DNA of 64,000 bases from CAIVVT01 sp052145115 (GCA_052145115.1 JBKQPG010000023.1:1-64000); one strand, 5' to 3'; positions 1 through 9,032 are shown, counted from the stretch's first letter. Numbers and translations: made by a program. Notes: a model not told the origin generated them from the sequence alone.

Positions 1-108
1 ATTTAAGCTGCCGGAGCTAAAGTTATCGTATGCCCACATGACTATATCTCCGTTGAAAGAATAGCCAGGTGTGTTGTACACATTGAAATGTTGTGTGCTT
101 CCATTCAT
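1..108 (-). CDS. Possible 5' part of an unknown protein, cut by the left edge
   Basis: A reading frame on the minus strand opens at an ATG at 108 and stays open to the window edge (36 codons). It is rich in Asn, Ser, Gly and aromatic residues (for example NTPGYSFNGD and MWAYDNF), which resembles a beta-rich extracellular or carbohydrate-binding segment, but no family is recognised. The frame is also open upstream of the ATG back to a TGA near 140, so the true start is unclear. No ribosome binding site is visible. The DNA is AT-richer than the rest of the window. It may equally be chance. Confidence 0.22.
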   Translation of the reverse strand, partial: MNGSTQHFNVYNTPGYSFNGDIVMWAYDNFSSGSLN

Positions 109-659
109 GTTGACTTTGAGAAAACAACGAAAGGAGGGTCAGAACCCCGAAATCAGGCCTTGAATTTCAGGCTCCTCTTGTATTGGAATCACTCTCCGAT
201 TTGAGGCTCATTTGTGGATTGGATAATGCTGCACGCCCGCAGGCTCATTCTTGAATTGGAAGATGCTGGGGGGGCGAACGGGTCGCTAACGGGTCAGCCT
301 GAAGTGAGGAGTTAGTTATTCGGGCCAAGGCGGCGGAAGCGACCTGAGGCGGTTTTCGCCGCAACTGCGGAGGGACGCGCGCCGGTTCTCCTATTCTCGC
401 GTCGCGCGTCGCTCGCAGACGGCCCGGTATGCGTCGCTCCTCGCAGCTGGAACTCGGCCCCCTCCCGTCGCCAGAAGTCCGCGTAGTGTGAACAGGCCCT
501 AGTGTAGTGAGTCGTTAATTCATCCCAGAAACCACTGCGGCTCGGGTGTCCACTTCCGGCTGTTGAAAACAAACAAAGGGCCGACGTGGCCGTCGGCCGC
601 AGACCTGGCGGTCTGCCCCACCAGTGCGCATTCCGCTGGCGAATTAATGACTCGGGACA
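109..659. other. Gene-poor left edge with an imperfect direct repeat
   Basis: No convincing gene is seen in this 550-base stretch. The first 300 bases are AT-richer than the rest of the window. Bases 204-231 and 241-268 form an imperfect direct repeat beginning AGGCTCATT and ending ATGCTG (about 23 of 28 bases match). Short frames in 300-600 on both strands have compositions typical of chance open frames in GC-rich DNA and no recognisable motif. Confidence 0.4.
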
Positions 660-1982
660 CTAGATGCCAGCGGCGCGGCGCGGGCGCTCGATGCGGGTCC
701 GGTCCTCGTCCTGCGTGGGGATGTCAGCGCATTCCAGGGCCAGAGTGGTCAGCGGATCATCGGGCGGGGCAATGGGTAGTCCGGTGAGACGCAGGCGGAA
801 GTCGTCCTGGTCGAAGCGGACCGGCTGGCCGGTGACGGCGAATCTGGCGGAGAGAACCTTGGTTTGAAGTCCACCAATGGATAGCGACTCGCCGGGCCAG
901 TAGAACACGTGGGCGTAAAGCGTCTTGCCCTGGCGGGTGAAGGTCAGGAACTCGGAGGCGCGCGGCTGGCACAGATCGGACTGAACAACCGTGGAGCCGT
1001 TGCGGTCCATCCACTGGCCGACTGCGCTGAGAATGCGGACGCTTTCAGGCGGGATGGAGCCGTCGGGCAGCGGACCGATGTTCAACAGATAGTTGCCGCC
1101 GTCGCGGGAGCAGGTGATGAGGTTGCGGATAATCGTCTTGGGCGATTTCCAATTGTCGTCGGCGCGGTGGTAGCCCCAGGAGTCGTTCATGGTCATGCAG
1201 ACCTCCCAGTTGCGATTACGGGAGGCTCGGATTTCCTGCTCGGGAGTGTCGAAGTCCTCAGGCACGCCGGAGCGGTTGTTGAGGATGATGTCGGGCTGGA
1301 GCTGGCGCACCATCCGGTTCATTTCGGCGGACTCCCAGCCTTGAGCGCTCAGCGGCCAGTTGACGTCGTACCACAACACGTCGAGCTTCCCATAGTGGGT
1401 GCAGAGCTCACGCACCTGGGCGTGGACGTAATCGACGAAGTGCCGGCGGGCGCCCTCATCGGTCCTGCAGCGGGCGCCGTCGGGATGGTGCCAGTCCATC
1501 AGGGAGAAGTACAGGCCGGCGCGCAGACCTTCGCCGCGGGCGGCATCGAGATACTCGCGTACGAGATCGCGGCCGGGGCCGGTTTGGGCGGCATTGTAGT
1601 TGGTGGTCGCGGTGGCGAAATTGCAGAAGCCCTCATGGTGCTTGCTGGTCATCACCATGTATTTCATGCCGGCGCATTTGGCCAGGCGCGCCCAGGCGCG
1701 GGCGGCGTTGGGAAGGGGCTTAAAGGCCCGGGCCTGTTTTTCGTATTCGGCGACCGGAATGCCCTCCTCTTCCATGGCCCATTCGTGGCGGCCCAGGGTG
1801 GAGTACAGGCCCCAGTGGATGAACATGCCGAAGCGCGCCTCGTGCCACCACTTCATGCGGCGCTCGCGGTCGGCATCGGCGGCGGCCGCGGGGGCCTGGG
1901 CGGCATTCAAGGCGGGCGTCAGGGATGCGGCCAAGCCGCCCAGTTTGAAGGCCTCACGGCGGGAGAAAACAGGACTTGACAT
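660..1982 (-). CDS. Alpha-L-fucosidase, GH29, twin-arginine exported
   Basis: A 440-residue glycoside hydrolase of family 29, which removes terminal alpha-L-fucose with retention of configuration. The N-terminus has a twin-arginine leader (SRREAFKLGG, residues 7-16) followed by an Ala-rich stretch, so it probably acts in the periplasm or outside. The catalytic (beta/alpha)8 domain starts near residue 40 with WWHEARFGMFIHWGLYS. KYMVMTSKHHEGF at 107-119 is the conserved substrate-pocket segment. Asp206 in LWYDVNWP is the expected nucleophile. NYLLNIGPLPDG near 330 is the usual end of the barrel, and a small beta domain follows. The ATG at 1982 was chosen because it places the leader at the N-terminus; the frame is open further upstream without a plausible start. 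It stands alone, divergent from hppA. Confidence 0.9.
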   Translation of the reverse strand: MSSPVFSRREAFKLGGLAASLTPALNAAQAPAAAADADRERRMKWWHEARFGMFIHWGLYSTLGRHEWAMEEEGIPVAEYEKQARAFKPLPNAARAWARLAKCAGMKYMVMTSKHHEGFCNFATATTNYNAAQTGPGRDLVREYLDAARGEGLRAGLYFSLMDWHHPDGARCRTDEGARRHFVDYVHAQVRELCTHYGKLDVLWYDVNWPLSAQGWESAEMNRMVRQLQPDIILNNRSGVPEDFDTPEQEIRASRNRNWEVCMTMNDSWGYHRADDNWKSPKTIIRNLITCSRDGGNYLLNIGPLPDGSIPPESVRILSAVGQWMDRNGSTVVQSDLCQPRASEFLTFTRQGKTLYAHVFYWPGESLSIGGLQTKVLSARFAVTGQPVRFDQDDFRLRLTGLPIAPPDDPLTTLALECADIPTQDEDRTRIERPRRAAGI

Positions 1983-2208
1983 GGCGTGGAGTATCTTATC
2001 ACCGGGCTGGCGGGGCGGTGGAAGGGAAACTGACCGCACCGCGATGTATGGAATCAGGCCAAGCGCGTGTTGAATCCACGGGTGGGGCTTACTATATTGG
2101 TTCTTGGGTCTCCAGAATTCCGCATTTCCGATCCACAAGTCCGGAACGGGGCGACCCACCCCGTTCCCACATTCATGAGCCGCACTCGATAGGGAGGATG
2201 TAATCAAA

Positions 2209-4725
2209 ATGCTGTGTACAGACGCCGGACCCGCGAAGCAATGCGCGGTCAGGGCAACCGATGGCAGGCGCCCGGGCTGGATGGTCCGGGCAGGGATGGT
2301 TGTGCTTGTTCTGGCACTGCTGTTGACGGCGGGCACGCTGCCGGCGATGGCGCAACCCGCGGAACACCATGGCGGCGAGGCTAACCTCGCGCTGCCGAAT
2401 CTCGACCAGGCGACATTCCTGGGCGGCGTGGGCGGGCGGACGCTGCTGCTGATCGGCATGGGCGTGTGCCTGCTGGGCCTGCTGTTCGGCCTGGTGATTT
2501 ATTCGCGGCTGAAGAAAATGCCGGTCCACAAGTCGATGTTGGATGTTTCGGAGCTGATCTACGCCACCTGCAAGGCCTACCTGCGAACGCAGGGCAAGTT
2601 CCTGTTGCTGCTGGAATGCTTTATCGGGGTCATCATCATCCTGTACTTCGGCCTGCTGCAGGGATTTGCGGCCTACAAGGTGGCGATCATCGTGTTCTTC
2701 AGCCTGGTGGGCATCAGCGGCAGCTTCTTCGTGGCCGCGTTCGGCATGCGGGTGAACACTTTCGCCAACTCGCGGACCTCCTTCGCCGCACTGAAGGGCA
2801 AGGCCTATGAGTGCTGCTCGATTCCGCTGCAATCGGGCATGAGCATCGGCATGATGCTGGTCTCGGTGGAGCTGGTGATCATGCTGGCGATCCTGCTGTT
2901 CATTCCGGGCAGCCTGGCAGGCCCGTGCTTCATCGGCTTTGCCATCGGCGAGAGCCTGGGCGCGGCGGCGCTGAGAGTGGCGGGCGGCATTTTCACCAAG
3001 ATCGCAGACATCGGCGCGGACTTGATGAAGATCGTATTCAAGATCAAGGAAGACGACGTGCGCAACCCGGGCGTGATCGCCGATTGCGTGGGCGACAATG
3101 CGGGCGACTCGGTGGGGCCGACGGCGGACGGATTCGAAACCTACGGCGTGACGGGCGTGGCGCTGATCACCTTCATCCTGCTGGCGATCAACCGCCAGTC
3201 GTCGGGCGAGAACTTCGCCACTCTCCAGGTCCAGTTGCTGGTGTGGATCTTCGTGATGAGAGTGATGATGCTGATCACTTCGGCGCTGAGCTATTTCATC
3301 AACGGAGCATTCGCGTCGGCCAGGTACAAGGACGCCGACAAGATGAATTACGAGGCGCCGCTGACCAGTCTGATCTGGCTGACCTCGCTGGTGTCGATTG
3401 CGGCCACCTACGTAGTCAGCTGGTTCATGATTCCCAGCCTGAACGGCGACACATCGCTGTGGTGGAAGCTATCCACCGTCATTAGTTGTGGAACGCTCGC
3501 CGGCGCGGTGATTCCGGAGTTCGTCAAGGTCTTCACGTCGACCAACTCGGGCCACGTGAAGGAAGTGGTGGCCTCGGCCAAGGAGGGCGGCGCGTCGCTG
3601 ACCATCCTGTCGGGGTTTGTGGCGGGCAACTTCAGCGCCTACTGGCTAGGCTTCGCGATTATGGGCCTGATGGCGATCGCCTACGGCGTCAGCACGCTGG
3701 GCCTGGGCGGCATCATGCTGGCCCCCTCGGTGTTCGCCTTCGGCTTGGTGGCGTTCGGGTTCCTGGGTATGGGACCGGTGACGATCGCCGTGGACAGCTA
3801 CGGGCCGGTCACCGACAACGCGCAATCGGTGTATGAACTCTCGACCATCGAAGAGATTCCGGGCATCGCGGCGGAGATCGAAAAAGACTACGGCTTCAAG
3901 CCGGATTTCGAGAAGGCCAAGGAGAACCTGGAAGAGAACGACGGCGCGGGCAATACGTTCAAGGCGACGGCCAAGCCGGTGCTGATCGGCACGGCGGTGG
4001 TCGGGGCGACGACGATGATCTTTTCGATTATCGTGGCGCTGACCAACGGGCTGACGACGGACATCCAGAAGCTGTCAATCCTGTACGCGCCGTTCCTGCT
4101 GGGGCTGATCGCCGGCGGCGCGGTCATTTACTGGTTCACGGGCGCGGCCACGCAGTCGGTCGCGACCGGCGCCTACCGCGCTGTGGAGTTCATCAAGCGC
4201 AACATCAAGCTGGAATCGACCGATAAGGCCAGCGTCACGGACTCCACCAGGGTAGTGGAGATCTGCACGAAGTATGCGCAGAAGGGCATGTTCAACATCT
4301 TCCTGGTGGTGTTCTTCACCACGCTGGCGTTCGCGTTCCTGGAGCCGTTCTACTTTATCGGCTACCTGATCGCCATCGCGCTGTTCGGGTTGTTCCAGGC
4401 CATTTTCATGGCCAACGCGGGCGCGGCGTGGGACAACGCCAAGAAGATCGTGGAGACCATTCTGAAGATGAAGGGCACCGAACTGCACGCCGCGACGGTG
4501 GTCGGCGACACGGTGGGCGATCCGTTCAAGGACACGTCCTCGGTGGCGATGAATCCGATCATCAAGTTCACCACGCTGTTCGGCCTGCTGGCGGTGGAGT
4601 TGGGCGTTTCGCTTCGCAACCAGGGCCACGGCGATCTGACGCTGATCCTGTCGCTGGGGTGCTTCCTGGTGTCGCTGTACTTCGTCCGGCGCAGCTTTTA
4701 CGGTATGCGGATCGAGAGTAAGTAG
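2209..4725 (+). CDS. hppA: Membrane-bound proton-pumping inorganic pyrophosphatase
   Basis: An 838-residue integral membrane pyrophosphatase that couples PPi hydrolysis to ion pumping across the inner membrane. About 16 hydrophobic segments are visible. A possible signal peptide or extra first helix (residues 25-48) and a long C-terminus make it longer than the usual 650-800. The hydrolytic loop reads ADIGADLMKIVFKIKEDD, then NPGVIAD, VGDNAGDSVGPTADGFETY. The common GKVE element is replaced by KIVFK, which marks a divergent branch. GNTFKATAKP carries Lys at the position that separates K+-independent (Lys) from K+-dependent (Ala) enzymes, so K+ independence is inferred. GDTVGDPFKDTSSVAMNPIIK near 765 is the second conserved acidic loop. 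A strong hairpin terminator follows at 4752, so it is probably monocistronic. Confidence 0.93.
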   Translation: MLCTDAGPAKQCAVRATDGRRPGWMVRAGMVVLVLALLLTAGTLPAMAQPAEHHGGEANLALPNLDQATFLGGVGGRTLLLIGMGVCLLGLLFGLVIYSRLKKMPVHKSMLDVSELIYATCKAYLRTQGKFLLLLECFIGVIIILYFGLLQGFAAYKVAIIVFFSLVGISGSFFVAAFGMRVNTFANSRTSFAALKGKAYECCSIPLQSGMSIGMMLVSVELVIMLAILLFIPGSLAGPCFIGFAIGESLGAAALRVAGGIFTKIADIGADLMKIVFKIKEDDVRNPGVIADCVGDNAGDSVGPTADGFETYGVTGVALITFILLAINRQSSGENFATLQVQLLVWIFVMRVMMLITSALSYFINGAFASARYKDADKMNYEAPLTSLIWLTSLVSIAATYVVSWFMIPSLNGDTSLWWKLSTVISCGTLAGAVIPEFVKVFTSTNSGHVKEVVASAKEGGASLTILSGFVAGNFSAYWLGFAIMGLMAIAYGVSTLGLGGIMLAPSVFAFGLVAFGFLGMGPVTIAVDSYGPVTDNAQSVYELSTIEEIPGIAAEIEKDYGFKPDFEKAKENLEENDGAGNTFKATAKPVLIGTAVVGATTMIFSIIVALTNGLTTDIQKLSILYAPFLLGLIAGGAVIYWFTGAATQSVATGAYRAVEFIKRNIKLESTDKASVTDSTRVVEICTKYAQKGMFNIFLVVFFTTLAFAFLEPFYFIGYLIAIALFGLFQAIFMANAGAAWDNAKKIVETILKMKGTELHAATVVGDTVGDPFKDTSSVAMNPIIKFTTLFGLLAVELGVSLRNQGHGDLTLILSLGCFLVSLYFVRRSFYGMRIESK

Positions 4726-4751
4726 TCTCGATCCGGACGGTCGAGCGAAAG

Positions 4752-4780
4752 GGGCGGGTCTTCACGGGCCCGCCCTTTTT
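4752..4780 (+). terminator. Rho-independent terminator after hppA
   Basis: GGGCGGG at 4752-4758 pairs with CCCGCCC at 4769-4775. It can extend inward by a T-G and a C-G pair around a short loop, and five T follow. It lies 26 bases after the hppA stop. Confidence 0.85.
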
Positions 4781-4863
4781 CGCAGGGTGAAGAAGAATCG
4801 AAGAAGAGAATTCGCTTGAAGAAAGCGTTCAATTCTGATAAGAATCGAACGCACGGGGGTGTT

Positions 4864-5313
4864 ATGGAACTGGGCGATCGAATTCGATCTTTGCTCGATC
4901 AGAAGGGCTGGGGTGCGTCGTCGATCGCGCCGGATCAGACGGTGTTCGAGGCTCTCCTCAAAATGGCCGAGGAGGGCGTTGGGGCTCTGGTGGTGGTCGA
5001 AGGCGAAACGCTGGCGGGCATGTTTTCGGAACGGGATTACGCGCGCAAGGTGATCCTGGAGGGACGCAGCTCGCGAGACGCGCTGGTGCGCGAAATCATG
5101 ACCGCCGAGGTGATCACGGTGACGCCGGACGAAACGGTCGACCGCTGCATGCACCTGATGACGGAGCACCGCATCCGGCATCTGCCAGTGATGGTCGGCG
5201 AGCGCGTGGCGGCGATGATTTCGCAGGGCGACCTGGTGAAATGGATCATCAGCCGGCAGAGCGAGACGATCGCGCAACTGCAGCATTACATCTCGGGCGG
5301 CTACCTGCGCTAA
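4864..5313 (+). CDS. Tandem CBS-domain protein
   Basis: A 149-residue soluble protein made almost entirely of two CBS motifs (a Bateman module), which usually bind adenosine nucleotides. CBS1 covers about 20-72 (TVFEALLKMAEEGVGALVVVEG, then GMFSERDYARKV). CBS2 covers about 80-140 (IMTAEVITVTPDETVDRCMHLM, then HRIRHLPVM and GMISQGDLVK-like AAMISQGDLVKW). Stand-alone pairs of this kind are widespread and their partners are mostly unknown. The ATG at 4864 lies just after a GGGGGT stretch. A TTG at 4816 in the same frame would add 16 charged residues before the domain and is less likely. The gene sits between the hppA terminator and a convergent DJ-1 family gene. Confidence 0.85.
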   Translation: MELGDRIRSLLDQKGWGASSIAPDQTVFEALLKMAEEGVGALVVVEGETLAGMFSERDYARKVILEGRSSRDALVREIMTAEVITVTPDETVDRCMHLMTEHRIRHLPVMVGERVAAMISQGDLVKWIISRQSETIAQLQHYISGGYLR

Positions 5314-5347
5314 GCCGCCGTTCGGCGATCGGCTTCTGTTCGATTTC

Positions 5348-5929
5348 CTACGGTTCGATCTTCGTGCCCAAGAGGGCCAGGAACTGCCGCATCCAGGCCG
5401 CGAGCGCGGGCCAGGCCGGGGCGGTCACCAGGTTGCCGTCGGTGATCGCTTCGTTCATCTTCAGTTCGACGTAGGTGCCGCCGGCAACGGCCACGTCCGG
5501 GGCGACCGCCGGATAGCAGTTCACCTTGCGGCCCGCGACCACGCCGGCCGCCGTCAGCACCTGCGCGCCGTGGCAAATGCTGGCGATGGGCTTGTTGGTG
5601 GCGGCGAAGTGGCGCACCAGATCGAGCACCTTGGCGTTGAGCCGGATGTACTCCGGCGCGCGGCCGCCAGGGATCACCAGGGCGTCGTAGTCCTCGCCCC
5701 GGGCCAGCTCGAAATCGGCGTTCAAGCCGAAATTGTGGCCGCGCTTTTCGGTGTAGGTCTGGTCGCCCTCGAAGTCGTGGATCGAGGTGGGCACCATATC
5801 CCCGGCTTTCTTGCCCGGACAGACGACGTGGACCAGGTGGCCCACCAGTTCGAGCATCTGGAAGCAGACCATCAGCTCATAGTCCTCAACGTAATCCCCG
5901 GCCAGAATCAGGATTCTCTTGATCGCCAT
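5348..5929 (-). CDS. DJ-1/PfpI family protein
   Basis: A 193-residue single-domain protein of the DJ-1/PfpI (class I glutamine amidotransferase-like) superfamily. It begins KRILILAGDYVEDYE, with the conserved Glu of the family in VEDYE. The nucleophile elbow is SICHGAQ (Cys at about residue 117) after an ALVIPGGRAPEYIR segment. Members include glyoxalase/deglycase-like enzymes and stress hydratases, and the substrate here cannot be told from sequence. There is no signal peptide, so it is cytosolic. A good ribosome binding site (GGAGG) precedes the ATG. A short inverted repeat (AAGCCG...CGGCTT) near 5313-5336 separates it from the convergent CBS gene. Confidence 0.88.
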   Translation of the reverse strand: MAIKRILILAGDYVEDYELMVCFQMLELVGHLVHVVCPGKKAGDMVPTSIHDFEGDQTYTEKRGHNFGLNADFELARGEDYDALVIPGGRAPEYIRLNAKVLDLVRHFAATNKPIASICHGAQVLTAAGVVAGRKVNCYPAVAPDVAVAGGTYVELKMNEAITDGNLVTAPAWPALAAWMRQFLALLGTKIEP

Positions 5930-5970
5930 CGTGTGCCTCCTTGCGGACTCGATTCCTCGTCCCGAACAGG

Positions 5971-7089
5971 CTAAGCCCGGGCCCGCAGGCCCAGCTTCAG
6001 CGTTTCCCGACAGTAGCGCAAACTCCGCTCCAGGTCGAGCCGCTGCTGCTCGCGCAGCGCCGCGGCGAGCGTGTCGCTATGCTGGCCCGGCGCGCCAATC
6101 ACCATCGGCCCGAGGTAAGCGTGGCCGCGCCGCACCAGTCCGATGAACCGCGCAAAGTCGGCCGCGGGCGTGGTGCGGAAGCCGTTCCACCATTCGTCCT
6201 CGAGATACGGCAACAGTTGCGGCGGCCGCCCGGTGATGATCTCGAGCAACACCGGCTTACCCGGGCACAGCCGTCTGTACGACTCCACAACGGCGCCGAT
6301 ATTGATAGAGCCGTCGCCCATCGCCACCCACTGGAAGGCCGCCCCGCGGGGGTGTTCAAACAACGCCGAATCGCGGAAATGGCTGGTCACGACAAACGGC
6401 GCCAGGAGCTCCAGCGACTGTGCCGGATCCTCCATGACCCACATCGGGTTGCCGGCGTCGTAGTTCACGCCCACCAGATCCGCGCCGGCCTCTCCAATCA
6501 GAGCCAGCAACTCGCGCGCGGTCAGGTCGCCGTGATTTTCGATGGCGATTCTCAGGCCCAGATCCTGTACCCGCGAGCGCGCGTTGCGCAGGACCTTCAA
6601 CGTGCTGTCGATATGCGTTTGGATGGGGATCTTGCCATGGCGGTCGGTGGGCGCGCCGATGAAGACGCGCAGCGCTGTCAGGCCCAGCGCGTGGGCCACG
6701 GCGCCGCCGGCGGCCAGGTATTGTTCGGGCGAGCCATGGGCCGGATTCCAGGCCGGATTGGTAGGACAGATGCAGCCTGTGCCGGCGCTCAGCTCGATAC
6801 CCTTGGCGGCGGCGTAGTCGCGGACCTTCTGCAGATGGTCGGACTCGACGGAGGCGAAATCGTCGGAAATGGAAAGCTGCACCGCGTCCAGGCCGAGCGA
6901 AACCGCGTAGTCGATGTGCTGCAGGTCTTTCCACTTGAAGTCGCGGATCGAATAGGCGTCATAACCCAGGCGCGGCAGCGGCAAGGCCGGCGCGGAGGCC
7001 GCCGTGGCTTGCGGTGCTGGCGCGGCAGAGCGCGCGGCTGCCGCGGCGGGCAAAGCCGCGGCCACACTCAGGAGATCGCGGCGGGTCAT
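5971..7089 (-). CDS. Sugar phosphate isomerase/epimerase-like TIM-barrel protein, twin-arginine exported
   Basis: A 372-residue protein of the xylose isomerase-like TIM-barrel family (AP endonuclease 2 / IolE / sugar isomerase group). The N-terminus MTRRDLLSVAAALPAAAAA is a twin-arginine-type leader, so it is probably exported, as is common for this family in Acidobacteriota and Planctomycetes. The barrel starts at about residue 42 (LGYDAYSIRDFKW). It shows LDAVQLSISDD, then GLRIAIENHGD (metal-site Glu), VGVNYDAGNP (metal-site Asp) and PVLLEIITGRPP (last metal-site Glu). Substrate unknown. It lies downstream of no obvious partner; the DJ-1 gene follows on the same strand 41 bases later and may be co-transcribed. 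Confidence 0.8.
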   Translation of the reverse strand: MTRRDLLSVAAALPAAAAARSAAPAPQATAASAPALPLPRLGYDAYSIRDFKWKDLQHIDYAVSLGLDAVQLSISDDFASVESDHLQKVRDYAAAKGIELSAGTGCICPTNPAWNPAHGSPEQYLAAGGAVAHALGLTALRVFIGAPTDRHGKIPIQTHIDSTLKVLRNARSRVQDLGLRIAIENHGDLTARELLALIGEAGADLVGVNYDAGNPMWVMEDPAQSLELLAPFVVTSHFRDSALFEHPRGAAFQWVAMGDGSINIGAVVESYRRLCPGKPVLLEIITGRPPQLLPYLEDEWWNGFRTTPAADFARFIGLVRRGHAYLGPMVIGAPGQHSDTLAAALREQQRLDLERSLRYCRETLKLGLRARA

Positions 7090-7154
7090 GGCAATATTCT
7101 ATCGGGGTTCGCGAGGCCAGACGAATGTGCGGAGAACGGACGGGGGAACGCAGC

Positions 7155-7649
7155 CTAACCTAGCTTGCGGTAGGCGCCGGCGAAATACACCAGCGGCGCG
7201 CCAGCGTGCATTTCTACGCGTTCCACCTGGCCCAGCATCAGCGTGTGGTCGCCGGCGTCGACGCGCTGCCAGATCGAGCATTCCAGCGACGCCAGAATGC
7301 CTTCCAGGATGGGCGCGCCATGCAATCCGGCATGCCACAGCAGGGCTTCGAAGCGATCGCCGGCATACGTGGCGAAGTGCTGCGAGAGGTCGATTTGATC
7401 TTCAGACAAAATGTTGACAGCAAAGCCGCGCGCGGCCATGAAATGGGGGTGCGCGGTGGCGCCTTTGTCGATGCAAACCAACACCAGGAGCGGGTCCAGG
7501 CTCACCGCGGTGAACGAATTCACCGTGAGCCCTTGCGGCGTCCCCTGGAGGCCTTCCACGGTGGTGACCGTGACGCCGGTGGCATAGCGCGCGCAGGCCC
7601 GGCGGAACTCTTCCGCGCCCGGAACGGGGTAAGCTGGGACGGGATTCAT
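7155..7649 (-). CDS. Flavin reductase-like FMN-binding protein
   Basis: A 164-residue protein with the split-barrel fold of the flavin reductase-like family (the HpaC/NTA component B type), which reduces FMN or FAD with NAD(P)H, usually for a partner monooxygenase. Visible motifs are FRRACARYATGVTVTT at the start, GLTVNSFTAVSLDPLLVLVCID (flavin phosphate binding) and GFAVNILSEDQ. The C-terminus HTLMLGQVERVE...LVYFAGAYRKLG is also typical. No monooxygenase partner is seen nearby. The gene is divergent from the HU gene. Confidence 0.88.
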   Translation of the reverse strand: MNPVPAYPVPGAEEFRRACARYATGVTVTTVEGLQGTPQGLTVNSFTAVSLDPLLVLVCIDKGATAHPHFMAARGFAVNILSEDQIDLSQHFATYAGDRFEALLWHAGLHGAPILEGILASLECSIWQRVDAGDHTLMLGQVERVEMHAGAPLVYFAGAYRKLG

Positions 7650-7671
7650 GCAAGAACCGTGAACATGGCGC

Positions 7672-7701
7672 TTGACAACACCGTAACCCTAATCCTATCA
7701 T
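7672..7701 (+). promoter_or_regulatory. Sigma-70 type promoter of the HU gene
   Basis: TTGACA at 7672-7677 and TATCAT at 7696-7701 are separated by 18 bases. The -35 box is perfect and the -10 box matches five of six. The promoter lies 60 bases before the HU start and in the gap between divergent genes. Confidence 0.65.
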
Positions 7702-7760
7702 GCACTTTGACGTGACGTTCGTGAGCGCCTGCAGGGTCCCGGCGTCAAAGGAGGCTGAAC

Positions 7761-8030
7761 TTGATCAAACTCGACATCGTCAATGAGGTGGTCAACAAGA
7801 CCGGCATCACCAAGACCAAGGCCGAGATGGCGGTCGAGACCGTGTTTGAGTCCATGAAGCGCGCGCTCGCCCTGGGCGACCGCATCGAACTCCGTGGATT
7901 CGGCATCTTCACGGTCCGGCCCCGCAAGACGGGCATCGGACGCAACCCGCGCACCGGCGCCGAAGTGGCCATTCCGCCCGGGAAGGCGGTTCGCTTCAAG
8001 CCAGGCAAGGAATTGCAGGCGCTCGACTGA
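7761..8030 (+). CDS. HU-family DNA-binding protein, TTG start
   Basis: An 89-residue histone-like protein of the HU/IHF family that bends and compacts DNA as a dimer. It reads MIKLDIVNEVVNKTGITKTKAE at the start, then RIELRGFGIFTVRPRKTGIGRNPRTG, the conserved beta-arm, and VRFKPGKEL at the end. The GRNPRTG arm with Pro is the DNA-intercalating tip. Length is normal (about 90). The start is TTG at 7761; an AAAGGAGG ribosome binding site lies 7 bases upstream and no ATG fits. Whether it acts as HU or as an IHF-like subunit cannot be decided. Confidence 0.93.
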   Translation: MIKLDIVNEVVNKTGITKTKAEMAVETVFESMKRALALGDRIELRGFGIFTVRPRKTGIGRNPRTGAEVAIPPGKAVRFKPGKELQALD

Positions 8031-8056
8031 AGGCCGCTCGGGCTGCGGCTGGCACA

Positions 8057-9010
8057 GTGTCCGCAGCGCTTGGCGAAAGCGAGGAACAGGCCCCGGTGGA
8101 GAGTCATGATCGCCCGCGGCCGCTACGGGCGGTCCTGATCCCGATTGGGCTTTTCCTGCTGACATTGCTGTGCACGACGGGGGTCGGCGCATGCTTCGCG
8201 GATCACTTCCAGCGAAACACGCCGGGGCTGGATCCATTGGAGCCACTGTATGCGGCGCCGCAGTTCATGCGGCGGCCCGAACTGCTGGTGAGGGGCTTGC
8301 CCTACTCGCTGACCCTGATGGCGATCCTGCTAGCCCACGAACTGGGGCACTACTTCGCGTGCCGGTATCACAAAGTAGCGTGCACACTGCCGTACTTCCT
8401 GCCGGTGCCGTTCCTGATTGGCACTTTCGGCGCATTTATCCGCTTCCGCTCCGCAGTGAAGAGTCGCAAGGAACTGTTTGATGTGGGCATCGCCGGGCCC
8501 TTGGCCGGGTTCGTCCTGGTGATGCCGGTATTGATCGTCGGACTGGCACTATCGCGGGTGGTCCCGCAGATGAAGGATGGGATCGAGACGCCGCTCGCCC
8601 TGCCGGCGTTGTTCCATTGGTTGGCAGCCTGGATTCTCCCCGGCTGTGGGATCGCGGAGTTGAACCTGCACCCGATGGCGCGGGCGGCGTGGGTGGGGCT
8701 GCTGGCGACGTCATTGAACCTGCTGCCGGTGGGGCAGTTGGATGGCGGCCACCTCATCTATGCGTGGCTGGGCGAGCGGCACAAATGGGTCTCGCTGGCG
8801 GTGATCCTCTTATTGGGCGCTATGGGTTTTCTGTTCCCACCGTGGTTTATTTGGGCGGGAGCCCTGCTGCTGGTTGGCCGGCGGCACTTTCCGGTGTATG
8901 ACAGGCAGGGGCTGGACCGGAGGCGAAAGATCTTATTGGCGGTAGCTGGGCTGATTTTTGTGATGAGCTTCATTCCCGCGCCACTGATTTACAGCACTCC
9001 ACTACAATGA
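8057..9010 (+). CDS. Site-2 protease-like M50 zinc metalloprotease
   Basis: A 317-residue polytopic membrane protein of peptidase family M50, which cuts proteins within the membrane. HELGHYF at 94-100 supplies two zinc His and the catalytic Glu (H94, E95, H98), and NLLPVGQLDGGH places the third ligand at Asp229. About seven hydrophobic segments are visible. There is no PDZ domain, unlike RseP, so it belongs to the simple group often annotated as site-2 protease family protein and its substrate is unknown. A GTG at 8057 is taken as start, 26 bases after the HU gene; a slightly later start is possible because the first 20 residues look unstructured. Confidence 0.85.
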   Translation: MSAALGESEEQAPVESHDRPRPLRAVLIPIGLFLLTLLCTTGVGACFADHFQRNTPGLDPLEPLYAAPQFMRRPELLVRGLPYSLTLMAILLAHELGHYFACRYHKVACTLPYFLPVPFLIGTFGAFIRFRSAVKSRKELFDVGIAGPLAGFVLVMPVLIVGLALSRVVPQMKDGIETPLALPALFHWLAAWILPGCGIAELNLHPMARAAWVGLLATSLNLLPVGQLDGGHLIYAWLGERHKWVSLAVILLLGAMGFLFPPWFIWAGALLLVGRRHFPVYDRQGLDRRRKILLAVAGLIFVMSFIPAPLIYSTPLQ

Positions 9011-9032
9011 CGCGGGGCACCAACGAGCGGGC

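Noticed and set aside
312..572. Small minus-strand protein of 86 residues
   Set aside because: Arg/Gly/Ser/Ala-rich chance frame with no recognisable motif and no ribosome binding site.
909..1979. Long plus-strand open frame opposite the fucosidase gene
   Set aside because: Mirror frame of a GC-rich gene with low-complexity Gly/Val/Ala composition and no motif; the minus-strand GH29 protein explains the region.
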